The notes below the pieces were generated by a model. That model searched no databases. It was given only the letters and a program-made list of their open reading frames with translations, and was not told the DNA's origin. From an uncultured Collinsella sp. (GTDB taxonomy: Bacteria > Actinomycetota > Coriobacteriia > Coriobacteriales > Coriobacteriaceae): a stretch of 64,000 nucleotides of DNA. The translations under genes and the position numbers were made by a program. Positions 54,251 through 62,328 of the stretch are shown here, piece after piece. The first letter of the stretch is position 1. Each line of letters opens with the position of its first letter. The DNA lies in contig CABUSH010000007.1 in NCBI GenBank assembly GCA_902494195.1, forward strand, positions 1 through 64,000. Reading direction: 5' to 3'.

Positions 54251-55906
54251 ATGAGTGATTCGGGATTAGATACTGCCCTTATCGAGCGCAGGATCGCCGC
54301 TATTGGAACAAAAGTTGACCAGATGACCACGAAGGTCGATAAGGTCGAATCCCAAATGGAGGAAGTGCGGAAGGACCTTAAAAAGCTCCGAAAGGACTTT
54401 CTCGAGATGATGCTCGAACAGCGTCGTACCGCCGCACTTGAGCAGGCGACTACGGAGCTCGTGAGCGTCCGGCAGGAGATGGACAAGAAGTTCGGCAACT
54501 ATTCGGTGGTTCGAAACACCATGGTCGGTATTCTCCAGGCAACCGATGCAGCGCTCGTGCGCAAGGCGACGATTTCGACGGTCTCCGAGGAGTTAATGAT
54601 TTCTACCCCGGACTACTGGCTGGCGCCTGTCCTGGTTGCCCTTGCGGCATGGATCAACAACAACCGAGATCTTGCGGAGCGCGCAATACGTGAGGCTGTC
54701 AAACGTGACAACGAGCACACGTCGCTTGCGATGGCTCTGATTTGCAGACGTAATAACCGCACGGCTACGTGCTACGAATGGCTCGCACGCTACTTCTCGA
54801 CGCAAAACGCCGCCCGTATTGATGCCGATGCGATGGTCTACATTGATGCCTATATCAACGGTATCTTTGGCACCGACGAAAAGCACCTGTGCGATGACTA
54901 TATGGCGGGCTGGATCGAGCAGATCAGAAATCAGAGCCCTGAGTTCGAGAATGAGCAGTCAGAGTCATGGGCGGAGTACTTTACCGGCTACGAGGAGGAT
55001 ATGAGCTCGAGATATCCGGCGCTCAAGGTGGTGGTCAAGGAGTTTGACTACATCAATAAGTATCTCGGAAAAGTCGAGGCAATCGAGAGCATCTCCAATG
55101 ACTTCGCCGACCTCAAGGCTTCTGATGTTGACGAGAGGACGCTTGCCGAGCAGGTTGACAGGCATTTGATGGAGCTCGTTAACTCCGATGACTCCAAGGA
55201 GCGAAATTTGCGTCGTCAGGAGGAGTATCTTCTTGCGGTCAAAGCATTTGGCGGAGACGTGGACCGCGCCCGAGAGCTCGTCAATCGTCGGCGCGATGAG
55301 AAGCGTCAGCAGACGATGAACATCATCGACCAGATGACACGCTCGATGCGCGACCAGAGCGCGTCCGTGGATGTGCATAAAAAGAAGACCGCGATTCAGT
55401 TTTTGGGTTCCTATATCAACGGTGGTTTCAACCGGTATCGCAAGAGCGATGTCCCCGAATTTCCGCAGGCGATCACCCTTGACTTCGACGGATGGACAAG
55501 CAGGGCGGTTACCGGCGATGAGGGTAATGCGCTGCGCGGCGATTATGTTCGCTATGTCGGTGAAGAGAAGAAAAAGGAGCTCGCTGAGCTTGATGTCAAG
55601 ATCGCGAAGGGCAACAAGAGCTACAAGATAGCGGCCGTTGTCCTCGCTGTTTTGGGAGTGGCTCTCTTTGCATTTGTAAACCAGGTTATTGGCATTCTGC
55701 TTCTTGCGGGGGCAGGCTATTGTCTAGTAAAGACGAGCCTCTCGGGCAAGCAGCGCGCTGCGGAGGCAGAAGAGATTGAGGCCAAATACTCCAAACGCAT
55801 CCAGGAAGGCTGTTCCGAGATCGATCTGGCGCTTAATCAGTGGAAGAGCGCGAAGGAAGCGGCGGCCGAGCGCAGCGACCTGCTTAAGCTCGATAAGGTT
55901 GCCTAG
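54251..55906 (+). CDS. Coiled-coil protein with C-terminal TM hairpin (SPFH operon)
   Basis: The 551-residue protein starts MSDSGLDTALIERR (ATG after AAAGGTGG). A coiled coil (about 10-80, 'TKVDQMTTKVDKVESQMEEV') is followed by a large helical domain (80-400) with 'TPDYWLAPVLVALAAWINNN', a short strand-rich section, and two membrane segments at about 457-496 close together. A charged C-terminal helix follows. The hairpin-like TM end suggests attachment to the inner membrane with the coiled coil in the cytoplasm. The middle domain may form helical repeats. I do not recognise a named family. Confidence 0.75.
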   Translation: MSDSGLDTALIERRIAAIGTKVDQMTTKVDKVESQMEEVRKDLKKLRKDFLEMMLEQRRTAALEQATTELVSVRQEMDKKFGNYSVVRNTMVGILQATDAALVRKATISTVSEELMISTPDYWLAPVLVALAAWINNNRDLAERAIREAVKRDNEHTSLAMALICRRNNRTATCYEWLARYFSTQNAARIDADAMVYIDAYINGIFGTDEKHLCDDYMAGWIEQIRNQSPEFENEQSESWAEYFTGYEEDMSSRYPALKVVVKEFDYINKYLGKVEAIESISNDFADLKASDVDERTLAEQVDRHLMELVNSDDSKERNLRRQEEYLLAVKAFGGDVDRARELVNRRRDEKRQQTMNIIDQMTRSMRDQSASVDVHKKKTAIQFLGSYINGGFNRYRKSDVPEFPQAITLDFDGWTSRAVTGDEGNALRGDYVRYVGEEKKKELAELDVKIAKGNKSYKIAAVVLAVLGVALFAFVNQVIGILLLAGAGYCLVKTSLSGKQRAAEAEEIEAKYSKRIQEGCSEIDLALNQWKSAKEAAAERSDLLKLDKVA

Positions 55907-55947
55907 CCGATAGGATTGACTCGATAACCATGAATGGAGTGAAATAG

Positions 55948-56139
55948 ATGACTGATGAAGTGACTGATTTCGACCATAACGATGCTGCGATGCAGGACTT
56001 CGATGCATTGAGCGAGCTCGATAGTCTGTTTGAAGAGGACGAGCGACTGAAGCAAGCTGAGAACAATGTTTTGACTCAAAATCTCTCAGGCTTTGCAAAC
56101 TGCTTTCCCGATTGGGATTTGCATCCGCCGGTAGCGTAG
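55948..56139 (+). CDS. Small acidic protein (SPFH operon, last gene)
   Basis: The 63-residue protein starts MTDEVTDFDHNDAAMQDFDA and is strongly acidic, with a probable helix 'LSELDSLFEEDERLKQAENN' and a short C-terminal 'FPDWDLHPPVA'. GGAGTG precedes the ATG. It follows the coiled-coil gene by 41 bases on the same strand. The regular acidic/hydrophobic spacing supports a real small protein, perhaps a partner of one of the preceding proteins. Confidence 0.5.
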   Translation: MTDEVTDFDHNDAAMQDFDALSELDSLFEEDERLKQAENNVLTQNLSGFANCFPDWDLHPPVA

Positions 56140-56170
56140 AAAAGCGCTTGAAACACAAGCTGCGATCATT

Positions 56171-56223
56171 TGGAAACATCGATGTTTCTGCGGGCTAGAA
56201 GCCATGGGGCTTTTGGCCCGCTG
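56171..56223. repeat. Two adjacent hairpins after the SPFH operon
   Basis: GAAACATC pairs with GATGTTTC (palindrome, 56172-56187). Then GCGGGC pairs with GCCCGC around an inner GAAGCC/GGGCTT hairpin (56189-56223), ending TGTCTTTC. The second may be a weak terminator. The remaining part of 56140-56339 holds nothing I can support. Confidence 0.5.
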
Positions 56224-56339
56224 TCTTTCATGTGCCGGTCGGCGGCATAGGGCATCAACCGTATTCCAGGTTCTTGGACGACAGGCCGACTCGCTTCGGA
56301 TCGGGCGCTACACCAACTTTCTCGAGACTACCAATCTGA

Positions 56340-56374
56340 CAGGGCCTCGTCCGCGTGTGGACGGGGCCCTTTTG
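56340..56374 (+). terminator. Terminator upstream of the toxin-antitoxin pair
   Basis: AGGGCCTCGTCC pairs with GGACGGGGCCCT (one mismatch) around GCGTGT, followed by TTTTGC. Confidence 0.8.
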
Positions 56375-56399
56375 CGTGGCCTTTTATGTCTGCTATACT
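56372..56399 (+). promoter_or_regulatory. Candidate promoter of the toxin-antitoxin operon
   Basis: TTGCGT (56372-56377) and TATACT (56394-56399) are separated by 16 bases and lie just upstream of GGAAGGAG and the antitoxin ATG at 56424. A TGC immediately before TATACT gives an extended -10. Confidence 0.55.
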
Positions 56400-56423
56400 G
56401 CTAGCAAGTAGGAAGGAGCCGCT

Positions 56424-56768
56424 ATGGGAACGGCAATGGTGCAGCTCAACACACGAATCGATCCTATGCTCAAGGCTGGTGGTGATGCGGTCCTGACTCG
56501 CAATGGATTGGGGCCGAGTGATGCCATTCGCGCGCTTTGGGCCTATCTTGTCGAGCATCAAGCGCTGCCGGGATTTATGGTGGCGGATAAGCGCGAGGCG
56601 CCCCGTGCGGAGAGCCTGGCCGAGCAGGGGTGTGGCCTAGCTTTTTCCTCGTTGGGGCTAAGCGCTTCGGATTTTGCGCCAGGTGGATCATCTGCGGAAG
56701 ACTGGGATGCCGTACGAGATGATGTGTATGAAGCGATGATTGCTGACATTGAGGCGAATTGCCGATGA
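56424..56768 (+). CDS. RelB/DinJ-like ribbon-helix-helix antitoxin
   Basis: This 114-residue protein has an N-terminal ribbon-helix-helix pattern: 'MVQLNTRIDPMLKAGGDAVL' followed by 'GLGPSDAIRALWAYLVEHQA' (residues 5-50), as in RelB/DinJ antitoxins. A longer variable toxin-binding tail follows. GGAAGGAG precedes the ATG. Its stop codon overlaps the start of the PIN-domain gene (ATGA), the usual arrangement for a toxin-antitoxin pair. It would repress its own promoter and neutralise the toxin. The combination of an RHH antitoxin with a PIN toxin is common. Confidence 0.85.
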   Translation: MGTAMVQLNTRIDPMLKAGGDAVLTRNGLGPSDAIRALWAYLVEHQALPGFMVADKREAPRAESLAEQGCGLAFSSLGLSASDFAPGGSSAEDWDAVRDDVYEAMIADIEANCR

Positions 56769-57232
56769 TTGAGGCAAAGCATCTCTTGGTAGATACGAAC
56801 GTTTGGCTCGATTATTACCTGCAAGAGGGGGCGTTCGACGAAGCGAAAAGATTGGTTGAACTGGCCGAGGCGGGAAAGATCGACCTTCTGTATGCGCCAA
56901 CGACGGCAAAAGACGTGTTCTATATTTTGCCTCGGCGACTAGCCCGGCGGAATGTGAATGGGATTAACGTGTCGTTTGCCTCGGCGTCATGGGCCTGCAT
57001 CGAGCACATGATGCAGGTGGCAGCTGCCTCTCCGCTTTCGTTGGCAGAGTGCGAGATGGCGCGCATGCTTGGCAAGCGTATGCCGGATCTTGAAGACAAC
57101 CTCATCATCGCTTCGGGCGAGACGGCAGATGTTGACTACGTGGTCACGAGTGACCGGCGCATGCTGGAGGCGATGCCCGAAGTTTGCCTGACGCCTGCCC
57201 GCGCACTCGATGTGATTGGAATCCTCGACTAA
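56765..57232 (+). CDS. PIN-domain toxin (VapC-like RNase)
   Basis: The 155-residue protein has a PIN domain. Asp10 in LVDTNVWLDYY, a mid-sequence acidic residue in 'SLAECEMA', and Asp residues in 'DLEDNLIIASGE' and 'VVTSDRRM' form the metal-binding acidic set. PIN toxins cut tRNA, rRNA or mRNA. The ATG at 56765 overlaps the antitoxin stop by four bases, so the two are coupled. An upstream in-frame ATG at 56759 lies inside the antitoxin gene. Target RNA unknown. Confidence 0.88.
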   Translation: MIEAKHLLVDTNVWLDYYLQEGAFDEAKRLVELAEAGKIDLLYAPTTAKDVFYILPRRLARRNVNGINVSFASASWACIEHMMQVAAASPLSLAECEMARMLGKRMPDLEDNLIIASGETADVDYVVTSDRRMLEAMPEVCLTPARALDVIGILD

Positions 57233-57297
57233 CCTTGCCTGCCTCGTTTCGTTATCATATGGGGCATTGTGAACCTCATGCAACTTTGGAGGACGGT

Positions 57298-57765
57298 ATG
57301 GCGGATAACGCCGAGATGCTATTCTCGCCCGAGCTGGTGTTTTTTGATTGGGAGTGTGCGACGCCGGATGAGGTGTTCGCGCGGCTTGAGGGCGAGCTTG
57401 CTCCGCGCGGCTACATTGCCGACGGTTGGCTCGACGCCGTTCGCACGCGCGAGGATGCCTATCCCACGGGTCTTGCCATGCCGGCGGCAAACATTGCCAT
57501 TCCGCATACCGATTCTGGGTTTGTGGCCAAGCCCTATATCGCGGTGGTGAAGCCCGCCGCGCCCGTGACATTTAACGCTATGGCCGGCATGGGCGCTCCG
57601 GTGCCGGCGCAGATCGTCATCAATCTGGGCATTGCCGAGCCGGGCGGCCAGGTCGAGGCCCTGCAGGCGCTCATGAACATCTTTATGGATGCCGACGCTG
57701 CGGCCGACGTGCTCGGCCAGACCACGTCCCAGGGCATGGTCGACGCTATCCGCCGTCACTTCTAA
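57298..57765 (+). CDS. Lone PTS EIIA (fructose/mannitol-galactitol type)
   Basis: The 155-residue protein has the PTS EIIA type 2 fold: 'TPDEVFARLEGELAPRGYIA', 'TGLAMPAANIAIPHTDSGFV' with the phosphorylated His in PHTD (about residue 70), and 'VNFMAGMG'-like and 'LQALMNIFMDADAAADVL' segments. GGAGG precedes the ATG at 57298. EIIB and EIIC partners are not adjacent, so it may serve a system elsewhere or have a regulatory role. It is not closely similar to the mannose-family EIIA at 24077. Confidence 0.87.
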   Translation: MADNAEMLFSPELVFFDWECATPDEVFARLEGELAPRGYIADGWLDAVRTREDAYPTGLAMPAANIAIPHTDSGFVAKPYIAVVKPAAPVTFNAMAGMGAPVPAQIVINLGIAEPGGQVEALQALMNIFMDADAAADVLGQTTSQGMVDAIRRHF

Positions 57766-57777
57766 GGTGCCGGCTGC

Positions 57778-57835
57778 CAGAGCTGTCCCCTTTGCACCAA
57801 AATGGTGCAGATTAACCTGTCCCCAATGCACCAAG
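57778..57835. repeat. CTGTCCCC-family element
   Basis: CTGTCCCC occurs twice (57783-57790 and 57818-57825). TTGCACCA and TGGTGCA lie between them as a short hairpin, and a further TGCACCA follows. It is in the gap before the PrsA-like gene. Confidence 0.45.
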
Positions 57836-57900
57836 CGTGCCGCGGGGGCTGCGTTGTGACACAATGGCGTTTGTTCGATTCGTTATGCGAAAGGCCAACT

Positions 57901-59121
57901 ATGGCAAATAAGAAAAAGAACCCCGCACCCGAGCCGACGCCCGAGCAGCAGGCTCGCGCCGCCTCCAGCTCTCGCAAGAAGCAGCGCAAGACCCGCGTGT
58001 CCAAGACCGTCAAGATCGTCCTGGTGGTTATTGGCGTGCTAGCAATGCTGCTTTCTGTCTCGGCCATGGCGTGCTCTGGCCTTATGTCGCAGGCCGAGGA
58101 CACCTCGGGCTACAAGCTGACCGGCGGTGTTGCTGCTACTATCAACGGCACCAACCTCACCGAGGACACCGTGACCAAGCAGATCATGAGCATGCGCACG
58201 TCCTACGGCTACACCAAGGACAAGGACTGGGCGCAGTATCTGGTCGACAACGACCTCACGCCCAAGAAGTATCGCAAGCAACTCATCGACTCCTACACGC
58301 AGCAGATTCTGCTTCAACAGGCACAGAAAGAGAACGGCGTGACGGTGTCGGACGAGGAGGTCGAGAAGGCTTGGAAGGACGCGTGCAAGAGCGCGGGCGG
58401 TGCCAAGGCCTTTAAGAAGACCCTCAAGACCTACGGCTATACCGAGGACACCTACAAGGACTCGCTCAAGGAGAGCCTGGCACAGCAAAAGCTTAAGGAT
58501 GCCGTCGCGCCCACGAGCAAGCCCAAGGACAGTGAGATTGTCGATTACACCAACGCAAACCTGTCCAGTTATAACGACGCCCGTCGCTCGTCGAACATCC
58601 TGATCAAGGTTGATTCCGACGCTTCCGACGAGGACAAGGCCGCCGCCAAGGCCAAGGCACAGGAGTGCCTGGACAAGATCAACTCCGGTGAGCTGAGCTT
58701 TGAGGACGCCGTTGAACAGTACTCCGAGGACACCGGTTCCAAGGAGAAGAAGGGCGATGTGGGCTGGGATAAGCTCACCACCTTTGTCGACAGCTACCAG
58801 ACGGCGCTCGAGGGGCTCAACAAGGGCGATGTGAGCGACGTGGTCGAGTCGACGTACGGCTACCATGTCATCAAGTGCACCGACTACTTCCATGTCGATA
58901 ATCAGGTTGATGACATCAACCAGGTGCCCAAGGCCATCAAAAAGTACGTCTCCAACGTGGTGAAGACGCAAGCGGCCGGCACCGCGTACAGCGAGTGGCT
59001 GGAGCAGTACAAGAAGGATGCCGACATCACCGTCAACCCCATGCCCAAAGACGTGCCATACAACGTCAGTCTGAAGGGCGTCACCAAGAGTTCGACCGAC
59101 GATTCGTCGACGGCTGAGTAA
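57901..59121 (+). CDS. PrsA/SurA-like parvulin peptidyl-prolyl isomerase
   Basis: 406 residues from MANKKKNPAPEP. A basic N-terminus and a hydrophobic segment (about 38-57, 'IVLVVIGVLAMLLSVSAMAC') anchor it; the Cys after AMA may be a lipobox or this is an uncleaved anchor. A SurA-like helical region (about 75-225) is followed by a parvulin domain (about 225-330, 'ILIKVDSDASDEDKAAAKAK', 'DAVEQYSEDTGSKEKKGDVG', 'VVESTYGYHVIKCTDY'). It helps fold secreted proteins outside the membrane. The ribosome binding site is weak (AAAGG). A yqeY gene follows. Confidence 0.9.
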   Translation: MANKKKNPAPEPTPEQQARAASSSRKKQRKTRVSKTVKIVLVVIGVLAMLLSVSAMACSGLMSQAEDTSGYKLTGGVAATINGTNLTEDTVTKQIMSMRTSYGYTKDKDWAQYLVDNDLTPKKYRKQLIDSYTQQILLQQAQKENGVTVSDEEVEKAWKDACKSAGGAKAFKKTLKTYGYTEDTYKDSLKESLAQQKLKDAVAPTSKPKDSEIVDYTNANLSSYNDARRSSNILIKVDSDASDEDKAAAKAKAQECLDKINSGELSFEDAVEQYSEDTGSKEKKGDVGWDKLTTFVDSYQTALEGLNKGDVSDVVESTYGYHVIKCTDYFHVDNQVDDINQVPKAIKKYVSNVVKTQAAGTAYSEWLEQYKKDADITVNPMPKDVPYNVSLKGVTKSSTDDSSTAE

Positions 59122-59175
59122 TCATGGGGCGGTGCTCGCGCGAGTACCGCCCACGCTATTAGAGAGGATTTGCAG

Positions 59176-59619
59176 ATGACCAACGAAGAACTGCAGAAGG
59201 AAATGATCGCGGCCATGAAGGCCAAGGACAAGGTTCGCCTGTCTATCATTCGCCAGGTTAAGGCCGAGGTGAAGAACATCGAGGTCAATGAGCGCCGCGA
59301 TGTGACCGAGGAAGACGTCAACAGCATGATTAAGCGTCTGATTAAGCAGACGAGCGAGACGCTGGAGATGTCCATCAAGGCCGGCACCGACCAGGAGCGT
59401 ACCGACAACCTGACCGAGCAGGTCAAGATTCTGGAGAGCCTGCTGCCCGCGCAGGTTTCGGGCGAGGAGCTCGAGGCTCTGATCGAGCAGGTCATCGCCG
59501 AGCTGGGCGCCACGTCCAAGAAGCAGATGGGCCAGGTCATGGGGGCGCTCGGCAAAGCCACCGGCGGCAACTTCGACAAGCCTGCCGCGGCCAAGATCGT
59601 CGGAGCCAAACTCGCGTAA
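59176..59619 (+). CDS. GatB/YqeY-domain protein
   Basis: The 147-residue protein starts MTNEELQKEMIAAMKAKDKV. It has the YqeY helical bundle with 'RLSIIRQVKAEVKNIEV', 'TDNLTEQVKILESLLPAQVS' and 'KQMGQVMGALGKATGGNFDK'. This domain resembles the tail of GatB and is thought to bind tRNA, although stand-alone YqeY has no proven reaction. GAGAGGA precedes the ATG at 59176; an in-frame ATG at 59170 is too near the ribosome binding site. It lies 54 bases after the PrsA-like gene. Confidence 0.92.
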   Translation: MTNEELQKEMIAAMKAKDKVRLSIIRQVKAEVKNIEVNERRDVTEEDVNSMIKRLIKQTSETLEMSIKAGTDQERTDNLTEQVKILESLLPAQVSGEELEALIEQVIAELGATSKKQMGQVMGALGKATGGNFDKPAAAKIVGAKLA

Positions 59620-59623
59620 TTTG

Positions 59624-59694
59624 TTACGCGGTTTTACCAAACCGCGTAACGGCTCGACGCTGCAAACCCGTACACGCGGCAATCTGACGTTCAA
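59624..59694 (-). repeat. 71-bp dispersed element, copy B
   Basis: The reverse complement aligns over 71 bases with 14970-15040 at 53 positions. Its left end (on the plus strand) is an 11-bp perfect palindromic arm pair TTACGCGGTTT / AAACCGCGTAA around TACC. It lies just past the yqeY stop. Confidence 0.6.
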
Positions 59695-59698
59695 TTTC

Positions 59699-59729
59699 AA
59701 GGGCGCGACCATAAGGTCTGCGCCCTTTC
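59699..59729 (+). terminator. Terminator after yqeY
   Basis: AAGGGCGCGACC pairs with GGTCTGCGCCCTT (one bulge) around ATAA, followed by TT. Confidence 0.75.
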
Positions 59730-59937
59730 ATTTCACGTCACCTTGCTCGCGTGTACGGGTTTTCGCTGACTTATGCTCAACAAGGGCGGTTGTATTATTT
59801 TCGGCACTCATTTAAGTCTGTCCCCAATGAGTAGGGGGAAGGTTGCGGGTTCTTTACGGGAATGTAGTGTGGGCTGCGGAAACGTGGTTCTTTCCGTACA
59901 ATAGTTCAACTCGTGTAAACGCAGGGAAGGGACATTC

Positions 59938-60669
59938 ATGGCAGACATGATCGAGATCAAGCATCTCAACAAGTACTTTGGCGACCTGCATGTGCTCAAA
60001 GATATCAATCTCACCGTCAAGCGCGGCGAGAAGCTCGTAATGATCGGGCCTTCCGGCTCGGGCAAGTCGACGCTCATCCGTTGCGTCGATTATCTGGAGG
60101 AGCCCACGTCGGGCGAGGTCGTCATCGACGGTACGCCGCTCACCAAAAAGAACCACCTGGAGATGGCTCGCAAGTACAGCTCCATGGTGTTTCAGCAGTT
60201 CAACCTGTATCCCAACATGACGGTGCTGGGCAACCTGACGCTCGCGCCCATCAAGCTGCAAAAGAAGAGCAAGGAGGAGGCGACCGAGATCGCCATCGCC
60301 GCGCTCAAGCGCGTCGGCATGGCGCATAAGGCCGGCGAGTATCCGCAGAATCTCTCGGGCGGTCAGCAGCAGCGCATCGCCATCGCCCGCGCCCTGTGCA
60401 CCAAGCAGCCCATCATTCTGTTTGACGAGCCGACCTCGGCGCTCGACCCCGAGATGGTCCAGGAGGTTCTGGACGTTATGATTGAGCTCGCGCAGGAGGA
60501 CATCACCATGATCTGCGTGACGCACGAGATGGGCTTTGCGCGCCAGGTGGCCGACCGCGTCATCTTTATGGAGGACGGCCGCATCCTGGAGGAGGGTACG
60601 CCCGAGCACTTCTTCGATAACCCCGAGAACCCGCGCTGTCGCGAGTTCCTGTCCAAGATTCTGCACTAG
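59938..60669 (+). CDS. glnQ: Polar amino-acid ABC transporter ATP-binding protein
   Basis: The 243-residue protein is a GlnQ/HisP-like ATPase: Walker A 'GPSGSGKST' near 41-49, Q loop 'VFQQFNLYPNMTVLGN', signature 'LSGGQQQR', Walker B 'ILFDEPTSALDPEMV' and the H loop 'VTHEMGFARQVADRV'. With the permeases at 61579 and 62329 and the binding protein at 60684 it forms an amino-acid importer, perhaps for glutamine or glutamate. GGAAGGGAC precedes the ATG. A TACAAT -10-like box lies at 59897-59902. Confidence 0.95.
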   Translation: MADMIEIKHLNKYFGDLHVLKDINLTVKRGEKLVMIGPSGSGKSTLIRCVDYLEEPTSGEVVIDGTPLTKKNHLEMARKYSSMVFQQFNLYPNMTVLGNLTLAPIKLQKKSKEEATEIAIAALKRVGMAHKAGEYPQNLSGGQQQRIAIARALCTKQPIILFDEPTSALDPEMVQEVLDVMIELAQEDITMICVTHEMGFARQVADRVIFMEDGRILEEGTPEHFFDNPENPRCREFLSKILH

Positions 60670-60683
60670 GCGCGGTGGTGGAC

Positions 60684-61553
60684 ATGACGGATATGACGAG
60701 GGCGGCCGTGTCGCGCCGTCACTTTTTGCAGCTGGCTGGCGCCGGCATGCTTGCGCTGACGGGGACCGCGCTTGCCGGTTGCGGCAACTCCACCAGCGGC
60801 GAGGGCTCCGACAAGGGGTCCAAGCTTGCGGCCATCAAGTCGCGTGGCCATCTGAATGCCGGCGTTAAGAAGGACGTTCCCGGCTATGGCTATTACGACA
60901 CCGCCAAGGGCCGCTTTGAGGGCATGGAGGTCGATTTGTGCTACCAGATCGCCGCTGCCGTCTTTGGCGTGAGCTACAAGGAGGCCCGCGCCCAGGAGCT
61001 AGTCGAGTTTACCGACGTAACGCCCAAGACGCGCGGCCCGCTGATCGATAACGGCCAACTCGACGTGGTCGCGGCGACCTACACCATCACCGACGAGCGT
61101 AAGAAGAGCTGGGATTTCTCGACGCCGTACCGCACCGACTACGTGGGACTCATGGTCAAGAAGCGTTCGGGCTTTACCTCGATTGAGGACCTGGACGGTA
61201 AGGTTATCGGCGTGAGCCAGGGTGCTACCACGCAGGGCCTGATCGAGCAGATGATCAAGGACAACGGCTTTAGCTGCAAGCCCGAGTTTAGGGCCTTTAG
61301 CGGCTACCCCATCATCAAGAGTTCGCTCGACGCCGGCAATATCGACGTCTTTGCCATGGACCGCTCCACGCTGGCCGGCTATATGAACGAGACCGTTGAG
61401 TTGCTGCAGCCCGAGGTCAAGTTTGGCGAGCAGGGCTACGGCGTGGCGACCAAGAAGGGCTGCGACCTTTCGGCCGTGGTCGATCAGGTGATTTGCGATC
61501 GCCTGGCCGACGGCTGGCTCGACCAAGAGGTCAAGACCTGGGGTCTTGTATAG
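60684..61553 (+). CDS. Amino-acid ABC transporter substrate-binding lipoprotein
   Basis: About 289 residues from MTDMTRAAVSRRHFLQLAGA. The twin-arginine motif SRRHFLQ is followed by a hydrophobic stretch and lipobox LAGC, so it is a Tat-exported lipoprotein anchored outside the membrane. The mature part is a solute-binding protein family 3 fold: 'RGHLNAGVKKDVPGYGYYDT', 'FEGMEVDLCYQIAAAVFG', 'LDVVAATYTITDERKKSWDF', 'DLDGKVIGVSQGATT'. It captures a polar amino acid for the importer. A GTG at 60675 is an alternative start. Confidence 0.93.
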   Translation: MTDMTRAAVSRRHFLQLAGAGMLALTGTALAGCGNSTSGEGSDKGSKLAAIKSRGHLNAGVKKDVPGYGYYDTAKGRFEGMEVDLCYQIAAAVFGVSYKEARAQELVEFTDVTPKTRGPLIDNGQLDVVAATYTITDERKKSWDFSTPYRTDYVGLMVKKRSGFTSIEDLDGKVIGVSQGATTQGLIEQMIKDNGFSCKPEFRAFSGYPIIKSSLDAGNIDVFAMDRSTLAGYMNETVELLQPEVKFGEQGYGVATKKGCDLSAVVDQVICDRLADGWLDQEVKTWGLV

Positions 61554-61578
61554 GCGCATCGTCCAAGGAAGGAATCAA

Positions 61579-62325
61579 ATGCTCGAAGGATTATTTGACG
61601 CCGACCGTTGGTCGACGACATTTCAAAACATGGGGCCCTTCTGGGAGGGCTTTGGCGTGACGCTGCAGGTGGTCGTTGCCGGTCTGCTGCTGTCGCTGGT
61701 GCTGGGCACGCTGCTGGGCGTGTTCTCTACCACTCGCTCGCGCGTGCTGCGCGCCATAAGCCGCGTGTACGTGGAGTTTTACCAGAACACTCCATTGCCC
61801 GTACAGGTGCTCTTTATGTACATGGCCGGTCCGCAGTTTTTGCAGGCCATAACCGGTGCCGACCAGCCGGTGCGCATCGCGCCGTTCGTGCTGGGCTTCT
61901 TGGGCGTGGGCCTGTATCACGCGGCCTACATCTCGGAGGTCATCCGCACTGGTATCGAGGCGGTTCCGCGCGGTCAGATGGAGGCGGCCCAGAGCCAGGG
62001 CTTCACCCGTGCGCAGGCGTACTGGTACATCGTACTGCCCCAGACGTTCAAGATCATTTTGCCGCCGCTGTGTAACCAGGCACTCAACTTGGTCAAGAAC
62101 ACGTCGGTGCTGGCACTTGTGGCCGGCGGCGACCTTATGTACCGTTCCGACAACTTTGTGAGTCTGTACGGTTACCTGCAGGGATACATTGTCTGCTGCC
62201 TTATGTACTTCATCATCTGCTTTCCGCTCGCCATGTTGGTGCAGTGGCTCGAGCGTCGCTCCAAGGAGCGTCCGCGCGGCGTGAGCCTGGCCGAGCTGGG
62301 GCTCGACAACGTAGAGGAGGCCTAG
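61579..62325 (+). CDS. Polar amino-acid ABC transporter permease 1
   Basis: This 248-residue HisMQ-type permease has five membrane segments, the conserved 'EFYQNTPLPVQVLFMYMAGP' and the cytoplasmic loop 'VPRGQMEAAQSQGFTRAQAY' (about 132-151) that contacts the ATPase. GGAAGGAA precedes the ATG at 61579. It forms a heterodimer with the next permease, which starts 3 bases after its stop. Confidence 0.94.
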   Translation: MLEGLFDADRWSTTFQNMGPFWEGFGVTLQVVVAGLLLSLVLGTLLGVFSTTRSRVLRAISRVYVEFYQNTPLPVQVLFMYMAGPQFLQAITGADQPVRIAPFVLGFLGVGLYHAAYISEVIRTGIEAVPRGQMEAAQSQGFTRAQAYWYIVLPQTFKIILPPLCNQALNLVKNTSVLALVAGGDLMYRSDNFVSLYGYLQGYIVCCLMYFIICFPLAMLVQWLERRSKERPRGVSLAELGLDNVEEA

Positions 62326-62328
62326 CGC

